From Opitutia bacterium (GTDB lineage: Bacteria; Verrucomicrobiota; Verrucomicrobiia; Opitutales; Opitutaceae), in assembly GCA_016187945.1 (NCBI GenBank), contig JACPIT010000001.1, positions 1 to 64,000 on the forward strand: a stretch of 64,000 nucleotides of DNA, given 5' to 3'. This document shows, one piece after another, positions 17,641-25,856 of the stretch (position 1 is the stretch's first letter; each line of letters begins with the position of its first letter). The notes beneath the pieces are model-generated. The model did not search any database and was not told the DNA's origin. It saw nothing but the letters and a program-made list of their open reading frames with translations. Both the position numbers and the translations under genes were made by a program.

Positions 17641-19593
17641 CTAAGGGGACGGCACCGGCGTGAGCGTGACGTCGTCGATCAAGAAGGAAACTGCGGGCGC
17701 TTTCTCGTCGGCGCCGGGCAAATCGCGTCCGCCGAACGGACGCGTGCGCGCCGGACCGGTGCGGAAGGAGAGTCGCTCGACCGTGCGTGTCGCTTCGGTG
17801 GGACCGATCGCGCGCGGCGTGGCAGGTTGGCCGTTGATCGAAAGATCGCCGCGATCGGAGGTCGGCTTCGGTGACGCGTCGTAGGCAAACGTGAGCCACT
17901 CGTCGGCGCGGTAGGCGCCGTTGTCCGTCCACACGCCCTCGTGCGACACCCACACGCGGCCGTCTTCGCCGAGCGCGAGCAGGAGCTGGCGATTGCCGTG
18001 TGCGTCGGTCAGCTCGATTTCGAGACGCGCGTTGGTCTGGCGCGCGAGAACTCTGAATTCCGCTTTCAGGCCGTGCGTCTCCGGGAACACGCGGACGGCG
18101 CGGGCGTAGTCGCAGGGATCTTCGTCGCGGAGTTCGAGGGCGTGGCCAGACGACGGATGTTGGCTCGTAGCGGAACGCGTGAGCGTTTCGCCGGGCGAGG
18201 CGAAAGCCCCACTGCTTCCGCCACCGGCCGAGACGACGCGCACGGGCGCCCAGAGCGGGCTGTAGATGTTCCAGGCGGGCGGCGGCGCACCGACGGCATC
18301 GGCTTCGAAGTCGTCGCGCACGGGCGCGGTCGTCGCGCCGACGATCGGCGTGGGCACGCGCGCGATCCAGATGTCTTCCTTGTTGACGGAGTAGGTGACC
18401 CACGTGGCGCGCGCGTGGTCGGGCGGCGTGCCGTTGCCTTCGGCGATGGTGCGGACGTATTGCGGGCCGAGGTTCTTGAAATTGCCCGCGAAGCGCTGAT
18501 CAGGCGTCTCGCTGTGCACCGCGAGGAGCTGCGCGAAATGCTCGCAGTCGTCGCTCGTGATCACGGCGAGCGGGAAGCGCAGACGATTGGTCGGATTAAG
18601 GAACAGCGCGAAGCGTCCGTCGCCGGTGCGGGTGAGCGCGTATTTCGAAGCGTTGTTCGGGAGATTCGTGCCGAACTGTTTCTCGGTCCACGTGCGACCT
18701 TCGTCGCGGGTGAGAGCGACGAGCGCGTTTTTCCAGACGCCGAGCACGGCGCCGTCGGGACGGTGGACGAACGACAGCGCCTTGCCGCGCACGGTGTAGA
18801 AGCCGCTCTCGTCGAGCTGGTCTTCCTCCCACCACTGCGCGGTCATGAGTTTGTTCCCGAGCAGCGCGTCGCACGCGGCGACGAAGCCCCGGTCGGGCGA
18901 CGCGGTGTAGAGCGGGTAGGGCGGCGTGAAGGCGGCGAACGCCTGCTTCGCGTTCAACCGGATGAAATAGATCGGGCCGAGCGTGCCGTCCTCGTGCACT
19001 TCGCGCACGGCGCGGCCGATGCCGGTGCCGTCGTTGGGCTCGGGCGGCTTCCCGTAGAACGCCAGCGCGAGCAGCCGGCCGTCCGGCGCGACGTAGAAGC
19101 CCATGCGTTGGTGCGCGAGCGTCTGCGTGCCGTCGGGCAGCGCGAACGGCGGGAAGATCACGCGCGGCGTATCCCACGTCACGCCGTCGGCGGAACTCGT
19201 GAGCCAGGTCGAGCCGGCGCCTTGGTGTTCGCCGACGGGATTGCTCAAAAACTCGACGTAGAACTTGCCGCGCCACCACGCGAGCATCGGCTGATGAAAA
19301 TACGTGTGGCCGAGCTGATCGACGTTGGCGGGATGCGTGCGGTTGGCGCGGTAGATTTGGATGCTCTGCACGCCGACGACCGGCCGCAGCCCGCCGTCGG
19401 CGGTGGATTCGGCGCGTTCGGGGCCGGTGAACACGAACGGCGGCGTGGAGGGCGCGGCGAACGCGGTCGTGATCAGCAGTGCCGCCAAAGGTAGGGCGAG
19501 TCGTCCCCGACGAGCCGAGCGCGCGCGAGCGGGCAGCGGCTCGTCCGGAGGACTCGCCCTACCTTTGGAAACGCGTGCGACGACGGAGAGCAT
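17641..19593 (-). CDS. Secreted sialidase-like beta-propeller protein with C-terminal lectin-like domain
   Basis: 650 residues. The N-terminal about 430 residues carry BNR-like blade motifs (SSADGVTWDTPRVIF, LTRDEGRTWTEKQFG, VWKNALVAL, AVITSDDCEHFAQLL) as in six-bladed exo-sialidase-like propellers. The C-terminal about 190 residues resemble a concanavalin/LamG-type jelly roll (DDFEADAVG, LKAEFRVLARQTN, FLIDDVTLTPVP). The function could be a glycosidase or lyase of the sialidase superfamily; true sialidase activity is not implied. The signal peptide's h-region (LPLAALLITTAFA) is preceded by an unusually long Arg/Pro-rich n-region encoded by a palindromic element (residues about 9-36). Start ATG 19593, 9 bp after the pdxA2 stop. 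Confidence 0.75.
   Translation of the reverse strand: MLSVVARVSKGRASPPDEPLPARARSARRGRLALPLAALLITTAFAAPSTPPFVFTGPERAESTADGGLRPVVGVQSIQIYRANRTHPANVDQLGHTYFHQPMLAWWRGKFYVEFLSNPVGEHQGAGSTWLTSSADGVTWDTPRVIFPPFALPDGTQTLAHQRMGFYVAPDGRLLALAFYGKPPEPNDGTGIGRAVREVHEDGTLGPIYFIRLNAKQAFAAFTPPYPLYTASPDRGFVAACDALLGNKLMTAQWWEEDQLDESGFYTVRGKALSFVHRPDGAVLGVWKNALVALTRDEGRTWTEKQFGTNLPNNASKYALTRTGDGRFALFLNPTNRLRFPLAVITSDDCEHFAQLLAVHSETPDQRFAGNFKNLGPQYVRTIAEGNGTPPDHARATWVTYSVNKEDIWIARVPTPIVGATTAPVRDDFEADAVGAPPPAWNIYSPLWAPVRVVSAGGGSSGAFASPGETLTRSATSQHPSSGHALELRDEDPCDYARAVRVFPETHGLKAEFRVLARQTNARLEIELTDAHGNRQLLLALGEDGRVWVSHEGVWTDNGAYRADEWLTFAYDASPKPTSDRGDLSINGQPATPRAIGPTEATRTVERLSFRTGPARTRPFGGRDLPGADEKAPAVSFLIDDVTLTPVPSP
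19485..19568. repeat. Palindromic element family C, copy 2 (in signal-peptide n-region)
   Basis: An 84-bp inverted repeat with ends CCAAAGGTAGGGCGAGTCG and ACTCGCCCTACCTTTGG. On the minus strand it encodes KGRASPPDEPLP followed by ARARSARRGR, placed between the first residues and the hydrophobic core of the sialidase-like protein's signal peptide. Confidence 0.88.
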
Positions 19594-19602
19594 GATCGGA
19601 AA

Positions 19603-20622
19603 TTACCGGGCGATCGCAGGCGCGGCTCGGTTCTTCGCCATGCGGGCGGCGAGTTTGATGGCTTCGATCAGCGAGCGCGGGTCGCCGCGGCCGGTGCCGG
19701 CGTTGGCGAAATCGGTGCCGTGCTCGACCGACGTGCGGACGATCGGCAGGCCGAGCGTAACGTTCACGCCGCGCCAGATGCCGAGCATTTTCGCGGCGAC
19801 GTGGCCCTGGTCGTGATACATCGCGATGGCGGCATCGAATTCGCCTTGCAGCGTGCGGAAGAAAATCGTGTCGCCGGCGAACGGTCCGTGCGCGTCGAGG
19901 CCGAGCGCGCGAGCCTGCGCGATCGCGGGCGCGATGAATTTCTCTTCTTCGTCGCCGAACAAGCCGCCTTCGCCGGCGTGCGGGTTGAGGCCGGCGACGG
20001 CGAGGCGCGGGTGCTCGATGCCGAGGCGACGCACGGCGTCGTGCGTAAGCTGGAGCACTTTCACGATGCGCTCGGGGCGCACGCGGTCGATCGCCTGGCG
20101 GAGCGAGACGTGAGTCGAGACGTGGCTGACGCGAAGTTTGTCGGCGACGAGCATCATCGTGGCGCCGGGGGCGCCGCAGAGATGCGCGAGCAGGCCGGTG
20201 TGGCCATCGAAGTGATGACCGGCGGCGTTGAGCGCGGCTTTGTTGATCGCGGAGGTGACGATCGCACCGACTTCGCCGGCGAGCGCGAGTTCTGCGGCGC
20301 GCTTGATCGATTCGTAAGCGGCTTGGCCGCACATCGGGTCGACGCGGCCGAGCGCGTGGCGCGCAGCATCGATGTTGGCAAGATCGAGGATGGCGACGGC
20401 GTCGCGCGCGACCGCCGGTGCGTCAGCGGCGGCGGTCACGCGGCGGATCGGCAGCGCGGTGCCGGTGAAACGTCGCGCGCGTTCGAGCACGCCGGCGTCG
20501 CCGACGACGAGCAGCGAGCCGAGCGCGCGGACTTCCGGTTGCGCGAGGGCCTTCAAGATCAGCTCCGGGCCGGTGCCGGCCGGGTCGCCGAGGGTCAACG
20601 CAATGATCGGCGCCGGACTCAT
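19603..20622 (-). CDS. pdxA2: 4-phospho-D-threonate / D-erythronate dehydrogenase, PdxA2
   Basis: 339 residues of the PdxA family: NAD-dependent oxidation of a 4-phospho-sugar acid followed by decarboxylation to dihydroxyacetone phosphate. Motifs: LTLGDPAGTGPELIL at the N terminus, the metal/substrate histidines in HHFDGHTGLL, and AMYHDQGHVAAKML. The PdxA2 subtype (acid-sugar catabolism rather than vitamin B6 synthesis) is inferred from the adjacent DUF1537 kinase, the known partner in D-threonate/D-erythronate pathways. ATG at 20622 overlaps the kinase stop (ATGA). Cytoplasmic. Confidence 0.9.
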   Translation of the reverse strand: MSPAPIIALTLGDPAGTGPELILKALAQPEVRALGSLLVVGDAGVLERARRFTGTALPIRRVTAAADAPAVARDAVAILDLANIDAARHALGRVDPMCGQAAYESIKRAAELALAGEVGAIVTSAINKAALNAAGHHFDGHTGLLAHLCGAPGATMMLVADKLRVSHVSTHVSLRQAIDRVRPERIVKVLQLTHDAVRRLGIEHPRLAVAGLNPHAGEGGLFGDEEEKFIAPAIAQARALGLDAHGPFAGDTIFFRTLQGEFDAAIAMYHDQGHVAAKMLGIWRGVNVTLGLPIVRTSVEHGTDFANAGTGRGDPRSLIEAIKLAARMAKNRAAPAIAR

Positions 20623-21773
20623 CCCGCGGCGACTTCGATCGCGGCGAAATGGCGCCGCAGGCTCACCGGCCACGGATAGCTGCCGGGTTTGGTGGTGATG
20701 AGAAACTGCGGCGCCTCGGCCGGGCGCAGCGTGACGACGCCGGGGCCCCAGACGTGGACGACTTCGAGCCGGTGCCAGCCGAGCGACTCGAGCACGAGCG
20801 CGGTGGTGGTGCCGCCGGCGATGAGCACGTGATTGAACGCGCGCGAAGTCCGCAGTCGTCGCACGAGCGAGAGGAACAGGCGGTTGATCGCTTTCGACGA
20901 ACCCTGGCCGTTTTTCGCGGCGACCTCGATGAACACCGAGACGAGTTTCGCCGCTTTCAAGTGCGCGAGCGTTTCGGCGGTGAGCGGCGCGGGCTTCGGG
21001 AGCGAATTGGGTTTGAGAGCGATGCGCGGGCCGGGCAACGGCGTGATCGGGTCCGTCGGCGTGGCGGTGCCGCTGAGCATGAGCGTCGCGCCCATTTCGG
21101 GCGGAGCCGAGTGGGCCACGCGGCGGCCGGCGCGCTGGTGATGCAGCCACATCCGAAAAAAATCGGCGCCGCCGGCAGGAAAAATTTCCGCGTCGAGGCG
21201 CGACGCCCAGAGCGAGACATCGGCGGGACTGCTGGCTTCGCCGACACTGACGCCGCTCGCGGATGGCTCTTCGGCCGGATGGTAGCACTTCACCGGAAAG
21301 CTGCCGTCGGCCAGGAGGCGATCGACGAGACAGGTTTTGCGCGGATGATGCGGCTCGCGCGCGAACGCCGTGCGATGCAGCGGCACGCCGCCGATAAAAT
21401 AGCGGCCGTTGTTGATGATGCGTCCGAGCGACGGATTGCAGGGCACGAGCAGCGTGCGCTTGAGGCCGAGCGCGTCCATGCACGCCTCGATTTCGGCCAT
21501 GACGTTGCCGCGGAGGACGGAGTCGACCTTTTTGAAAATGCCGGCGTTCGGGATCGCGCGGAGGCGGCGGGCGAGTTGCGCGACTTTGCGCGCGGCGGCG
21601 GCGGGAGTCGCGAGGCGCGTGCCGCTGTCGCACACAATCACGTCGGCGACGATGCGGCGGCGCGGCGGTTCCGTCAGCACGACGGCGCGTAATCCGGCTT
21701 GGTGGGCGAGCGCCGCGAGTTCGGCGGCACCCGTGAGGTCGTCGGCGATGACGATGAACGGCAGGCGAGACAT
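20619..21773 (-). CDS. Four-carbon acid sugar kinase (DUF1537 family)
   Basis: 384 residues. The N-terminal substrate domain starts IVIADDLTGAAELA, the DDLTG hallmark of the family, with KKVDSVLRGN next. The C-terminal nucleotide-binding half has VLIAGGTTTALVLE and ITTKPGSYPWP. The family phosphorylates D-threonate, D-erythronate or related C4 acids at O4, giving the substrate for PdxA2 encoded directly downstream. The frame is open to 21806, but MSRLPFIV at 21773 fits the family start. Stop overlaps the pdxA2 ATG; the upstream aldolase gene ends 5 bp before. Confidence 0.88.
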   Translation of the reverse strand: MSRLPFIVIADDLTGAAELAALAHQAGLRAVVLTEPPRRRIVADVIVCDSGTRLATPAAAARKVAQLARRLRAIPNAGIFKKVDSVLRGNVMAEIEACMDALGLKRTLLVPCNPSLGRIINNGRYFIGGVPLHRTAFAREPHHPRKTCLVDRLLADGSFPVKCYHPAEEPSASGVSVGEASSPADVSLWASRLDAEIFPAGGADFFRMWLHHQRAGRRVAHSAPPEMGATLMLSGTATPTDPITPLPGPRIALKPNSLPKPAPLTAETLAHLKAAKLVSVFIEVAAKNGQGSSKAINRLFLSLVRRLRTSRAFNHVLIAGGTTTALVLESLGWHRLEVVHVWGPGVVTLRPAEAPQFLITTKPGSYPWPVSLRRHFAAIEVAAG

Positions 21774-21778
21774 GGGAA

Positions 21779-22678
21779 TCAGGTGAACTGGGCGAGGCGG
21801 GCGCAAACCGCGGCGCGGTCAGGCGACTCGAGCGGGGTGAGCGGAGAAAACATCGTCGGGCCGCACAAGCCCGCACCGTCGCAACCCGCTTTGAGCGCGG
21901 CAAGCGATTGTCCGAGCGAGCGGCCGGGTTGGTAGAGCGCGGCGAAAGCGTCGGTCTTTTGCTGGAGCGCGTCGACGCGCGGCCAATCCTTCGTTTGCGC
22001 GGCGCGGTAGAGATCGCGCCAGAGATCGGGGTGCAGGTTGCCGGAGCTCGGCACGACGCCACGGAAGCCGAGCCGCAACGCCGCGGCGCTGTGCGCCGCG
22101 ACGCCCATGAAGAGTGCGAAATCCGCGCGTCCTGCGAAGCGCTCCGCGACGGCCTCGCGGCGGCCGGGCGTGCCCTCGGAGTCCTTCATGCCGAGGATAT
22201 GCGAGTGACGGCTGAGCACCTCGATCACGTCGAGCGGCACCGACATGCCGGTCGTGAGCGGCATGTTGTAGAGATAGAGCGGGCCGGCGATGGCGTCGGC
22301 GAGTTGCGCGAAGTAGCGCAGCATCTCGACCGGCTCGAGCTTGAAGTAGTTCGGCAGCATCGCGACGACCGCGTCGGCGCCCGCGCGCAAGTGCTCGCGG
22401 CCGAGCGCGACAGCGTTTTCAAAACAGTTGTGCGCGACGCAGGCGAAGACCGGGACGCGGCGCGCGGCCACGCGCACGGCGATCTCGACGAAGCGGCGGC
22501 GCGTGTCGTCGGTGAGCGAGGCGACTTCGCCGGTCGTGCCGGCGACGAGCATGCCGCAACCATGGTCGGCGACGTGCGCGACGAGGCGCTCGGCCGCGGC
22601 GGCGTCGAGACGTCCGTCCGCGGTTGCGGGCGTGACGAGCGGGACGATGACGCCGTCGTGGGGCGGGGCGGATTTCAT
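21779..22678 (-). CDS. Dihydrodipicolinate synthase/N-acetylneuraminate lyase family aldolase
   Basis: 299 residues, a class I aldolase TIM barrel. Motifs: GTTGEVASLT near residue 48, the conserved tyrosine Y137 in YLYNMP and the Schiff-base lysine K165 in GMKDSEGT. In a sugar-catabolic setting these enzymes usually cleave or dehydrate 2-keto-3-deoxy sugar acids rather than make dihydrodipicolinate. ATG 22678 overlaps the stop of the upstream dehydrogenase (ATGA), so the two are probably translated together. Exact substrate unknown; a keto-deoxy-rhamnonate or -fuconate would suit the deoxysugar enzymes nearby. Confidence 0.88.
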   Translation of the reverse strand: MKSAPPHDGVIVPLVTPATADGRLDAAAAERLVAHVADHGCGMLVAGTTGEVASLTDDTRRRFVEIAVRVAARRVPVFACVAHNCFENAVALGREHLRAGADAVVAMLPNYFKLEPVEMLRYFAQLADAIAGPLYLYNMPLTTGMSVPLDVIEVLSRHSHILGMKDSEGTPGRREAVAERFAGRADFALFMGVAAHSAAALRLGFRGVVPSSGNLHPDLWRDLYRAAQTKDWPRVDALQQKTDAFAALYQPGRSLGQSLAALKAGCDGAGLCGPTMFSPLTPLESPDRAAVCARLAQFT

Positions 22679-23835
22679 GCGGAGTAGGCGGCCTGGTAGA
22701 TCGCGACGGCGTCGTCGCGCGAAACGGGGCGCGGGTTGTTTTTCAGGAGGCGCGTGACGAGCAGGCCGGCCTCGGCGAGTTGCGGGAGCTTCGCGCTCGG
22801 GATGTTGTGACGCGCAAGGCCCATCGGCACCCGACACGCGGCGAGCAGCGCGCGCAGACGCTCGGGCAATTGCGCGGCGGTGCGGTGGTCGTCGCCGAGA
22901 TCGGGCGCGCCGAGCGCGCGCGCGAGGGCGGCGTGGCGCTCGGGCAACGCGGAGCAGTTGAACGCGACGACGTGCGGCAACATCAGTGCGATCGAGAGGC
23001 CGTGCGGCAGGTGGTGTTCGCCGCCGAGCGGGTAGGCGAGCGCGTGCACGCCGTTGGTGTTCACCGGGCCGAGACAGAGACCGCCGTAGAGGCTGCCGAG
23101 CGCGACGGCGGAACGGGCAGCGATGTCGTTGCCGTCCGCCACGGCGCGCGGGAGATTCGCCGCGATGAGGCGGACGCCTTCGAGCGCGTGAAGATCGACC
23201 GTGGGATGCGCGGAGAGATTCGCGTAAGCTTCGAGACAGTGTGCGAGCGCGTCGATGCCGGTGGTCGCGGTGAGCGCGGGCGGCAGCGAGCGCATCAGTT
23301 CGGGATCGATGATCGCGGCGTCGGGCACCAACACGGGGCTGATGACGGCCTTCTTCGCCTGGGCGGTTTCGTCGAGCAGAAGTGCGTTCGGCGAGACTTC
23401 GCTGCCGGTGCCGGCGGTGGTCGGCAGGCAAACGAGCGCGGTGCGGCGCGGCGGCACAAGACCGGAACCGAAGAAGTGGCTGATCGGTTCGCCGCGGTCG
23501 TGCAGCGCGGCGGCGAGCTTCGCGACATCGAGCACGCTGCCGCCGCCGAGGGCGAAGACCACGTCGGGAGCGACGGCGTGAGTGCGACGGCGCAGATCCT
23601 CGCACGACGAAACGGTCGGCTCGAATGGCGGCTCGAGGAAAATTTCCGTCGCGACTCCGGCGCCGCTCAGGGCGTCCGCGAGTGCGCGCGCCGCACCGGA
23701 GAGAGCCGCAGTGCTGATGATCAGTGCGCGGCGATGATGCCCTCTTGAGAAATCGAGCACGGCGCCCGACGCGCAACCGGCACCGAAGGCGATGCGCGCC
23801 GGTTGGAGCAAGGTGATCGGTCGCGGCGCGTTCAT
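22675..23835 (-). CDS. Iron-containing alcohol dehydrogenase
   Basis: 386 residues of the group III Fe-ADH family. The NAD-binding motif is ALGGGSVLDVAK (about 95-106), then PTTAGTGSEVSPNA, and the metal-binding histidines lie in ALAHCLEAY and GGEHHLPHGLS. Members include lactaldehyde/propanediol oxidoreductase (FucO), 4-hydroxybutyrate and maleylacetate reductases. With a rhamnosidase, a fucosidase and an aldolase close by, a lactaldehyde or other aldehyde reductase is a reasonable guess. First gene of the minus-strand cluster; MNAPRPITLL at ATG 23835 is preferred over the longer frame to 23979 because the family starts about there. Confidence 0.88.
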   Translation of the reverse strand: MNAPRPITLLQPARIAFGAGCASGAVLDFSRGHHRRALIISTAALSGAARALADALSGAGVATEIFLEPPFEPTVSSCEDLRRRTHAVAPDVVFALGGGSVLDVAKLAAALHDRGEPISHFFGSGLVPPRRTALVCLPTTAGTGSEVSPNALLLDETAQAKKAVISPVLVPDAAIIDPELMRSLPPALTATTGIDALAHCLEAYANLSAHPTVDLHALEGVRLIAANLPRAVADGNDIAARSAVALGSLYGGLCLGPVNTNGVHALAYPLGGEHHLPHGLSIALMLPHVVAFNCSALPERHAALARALGAPDLGDDHRTAAQLPERLRALLAACRVPMGLARHNIPSAKLPQLAEAGLLVTRLLKNNPRPVSRDDAVAIYQAAYSA

Positions 23836-24275
23836 GGCGAGCGACGCGCGCGCCGGGCGACGCGCAGCGCGCGGGAGCAGGCGGGACGAGTGGGGTGTTG
23901 GCGAAACATGGCGAACGCGCCCGCCTCTTTTCGCGAGGCGTGCACCGATATCCACTGACCACGAATTGGGCGATGGCAATGGCGGAACGTGACGGTTTCC
24001 CGAGTGGAAAAATAGTCCGCCTGCCGGCGCTGGCTGCGCGGCGATTCTCGGGGAATTTCCGGGGCGCTTGTGTTAGTCGCTGAGTTCCTGCGATTCGGGG
24101 GACGATGCGGCGTGGCGCCGGCGAATCGGCTGCGGGAGAGGCGGTGCGGGTGCATTACGATTCCGAAAGAAATATTCCTGCCGCCGGGAGTAATTCCGGC
24201 GACGCTTCAGTAGGATGCTGCGTTCAGCGTCCGGCCTCCGGTTGCTGCGGCACGCGTCTGGACATCGCGGATGAA
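23836..24275. other. Divergent intergenic region (440 bp) between the two large catabolic clusters
   Basis: No convincing gene is seen. It separates the minus-strand Fe-ADH cluster from the plus-strand glycosidase cluster and must hold promoters for both, but no clear -35/-10 pair or operator could be defined by eye. An AT-richer patch (attacgattccgaaagaaat) at about 24154-24172 is the most promoter-like part for the plus-strand side. Confidence 0.5.
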
Positions 24276-25856
24276 ATGCAGACGCTCCTCCGCACGTCTT
24301 GGCTGGTGCCGATTTTCGCTGTGCTCTCCTTGAAGTTACCCCGTTTCATTCTCGTCCTGATGCTGGCTGCCGCGAGCGTGCGGGGCGTGCGCGCCGAGGA
24401 GACGGGCGATCCGATCGAACGGCACGTCGCGCGCTTCAACGCGATGGAGGACGAAGGGGTGGTCAACGCCGTGCCGAACGCCGACTCGGCGGCGTGGCTG
24501 CGGGCGAACGTGCCGGCGTTCACGTGCGCGGAGGCCGACGTCGAGGAAATCTACTGGTTTCGCTGGTGGTCGCTGCGCAAGCACCTCGCACGCGACGCGA
24601 CGAGCGGGCGCTGGGTGTTCACGGAGTTCATCACGAAGCCGCGCCCGATCAGCAGCGCGCTGGGACATCATTTGATGGAGTTGCGGTGGTTGCGGGATCA
24701 AGGCGTGGTCGCGGATTACGTGCAGTATTGGCTTCACGGGAGTAACAGCCGCTCGCAGCCGCCTCTGCACAAATATTCGCAATGGCTGGCCTACGCCCTG
24801 TGGCAGCGTGCGCTCGCGACGGGCGACGTGAAGGGTGCGGCGGCGCTGCTCGGCGACCTCGTCGCCGATTATCGCGTTTGGGAAAAGGAAAACGGCCGGC
24901 CCGACGGGCTTTTTTGGCAATACGACGTGCGCGACGCGATGGAGGAATCGATCAGCGGCGGACGCAAAGTGAAGAACGTGCGCCCCACGATCAGCAGCTA
25001 CATGTTCGGCAACGCCACCGCGATCGCCGCGCTCGCGCGTGCGGCCGGGCGCGAAGAGATCGCGCGCGAGTTCGAGGGAAAAGCCACGACGCTGCGGCGA
25101 CTGGTGCAGGAAAAGCTGTGGGACGCGGAGCGCGTTTTCTTCACGTCGCGCACCGAGTCGCTCGAACGCATTCCGGTGCGCGAGCAGATCGGTTTCATCC
25201 CCTGGTATTTCGGCCTGACCGAGAGCGGCCGCGGCTACGAGGCGGCCTGGAAGCAGCTCACCGACGAACACGGTTTCAAAGCGCCGGCGGGCATTACGAC
25301 CGCCGAACGACGCGATCCGACTTTCCGCACGCGCGGCATCCGCACCTGCGAGTGGGACGGAGCGGTGTGGCCGTTCGCGACCTCGCAAACGCTCACGGCG
25401 CTCGCGCGCGTGCTGCGCGAATATCCGCCCCAGGACGCGATCAACGCGCGTGATTACTTCGACGCGTTCCGGACTTATGTGCGCTGTCAGCGCTACGACG
25501 GTCGGCCCTACATCGGCGAGTATCTCGACGAAAAGACGGGCGAGTGGATCATGGGCGCGAATCCGCGCAGCCGTTTCTACAACCACTCGACGTTCGCCGA
25601 TCTGCTGATTGCGGACGTGATCGGACTGCGGCCGCGCGCGGACAACACGATCGAGGTCGCGCCGCTGTTGCCTGCCGACGCTTGGGCATGGTTCCGGTTG
25701 GAGCGCGTGCGCTACCACGGTCACGACATCGCGATCGAATGGGACCGCGATGGCACGCGGTTCGGCGAGCAAGGCTTCCGGCTTTTCGTGGATGGCAAAC
25801 TCGCTGCGAGCGCGCACAATCTCGCGAAATTGACGGCCCAATTGCCCGCGCCATGA
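24276..25856 (+). CDS. Secreted (alpha/alpha)6-barrel glycosidase-like protein (MGH1/GH63-like)
   Basis: 526 residues. A long N-terminal hydrophobic region (MQTLLRTSWLVPIFAVLSL, then LPRFILVLMLAAASVRGVRA) serves as signal peptide. The rest resembles the trehalase/glucosidase-I type (alpha/alpha)6 barrel: FRWWSLRKHL, FWQYDVRDAMEESISGGR, ISSYMFGNATAIAALARA, FIPWYFGL, CEWDGAVWPFATSQTL and a final YNHSTFADLLIADVIGL. Substrate is unknown; family neighbours include mannosylglycerate hydrolase-like and glycogen-debranching-like proteins. The frame is open from 24105, but ATG 24276 gives the secretory signal. It is the first gene of the plus-strand cluster; its TGA overlaps the next ATG (ATGA). Confidence 0.75.
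   Translation: MQTLLRTSWLVPIFAVLSLKLPRFILVLMLAAASVRGVRAEETGDPIERHVARFNAMEDEGVVNAVPNADSAAWLRANVPAFTCAEADVEEIYWFRWWSLRKHLARDATSGRWVFTEFITKPRPISSALGHHLMELRWLRDQGVVADYVQYWLHGSNSRSQPPLHKYSQWLAYALWQRALATGDVKGAAALLGDLVADYRVWEKENGRPDGLFWQYDVRDAMEESISGGRKVKNVRPTISSYMFGNATAIAALARAAGREEIAREFEGKATTLRRLVQEKLWDAERVFFTSRTESLERIPVREQIGFIPWYFGLTESGRGYEAAWKQLTDEHGFKAPAGITTAERRDPTFRTRGIRTCEWDGAVWPFATSQTLTALARVLREYPPQDAINARDYFDAFRTYVRCQRYDGRPYIGEYLDEKTGEWIMGANPRSRFYNHSTFADLLIADVIGLRPRADNTIEVAPLLPADAWAWFRLERVRYHGHDIAIEWDRDGTRFGEQGFRLFVDGKLAASAHNLAKLTAQLPAP

Noticed and set aside
16099-17874. A 591-codon plus-strand frame opposite the symporter gene
   Set aside because: Asp/Glu/Arg/His-rich composition typical of antisense reading of a membrane protein in GC-rich DNA.
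13442-18403. A single 1653-codon minus-strand frame that seems to give one giant protein
   Set aside because: Only the last 875 codons look like protein. The upstream part is an out-of-frame reading of the symporter and sialidase-like genes, and a signal peptide starts at 16069.
19603-22062. An 819-codon frame including PdxA2 with a long N-terminal extension
   Set aside because: The first 480 codons are an out-of-frame reading of the DUF1537 kinase gene; PdxA2 starts at 20622 with the family N terminus.
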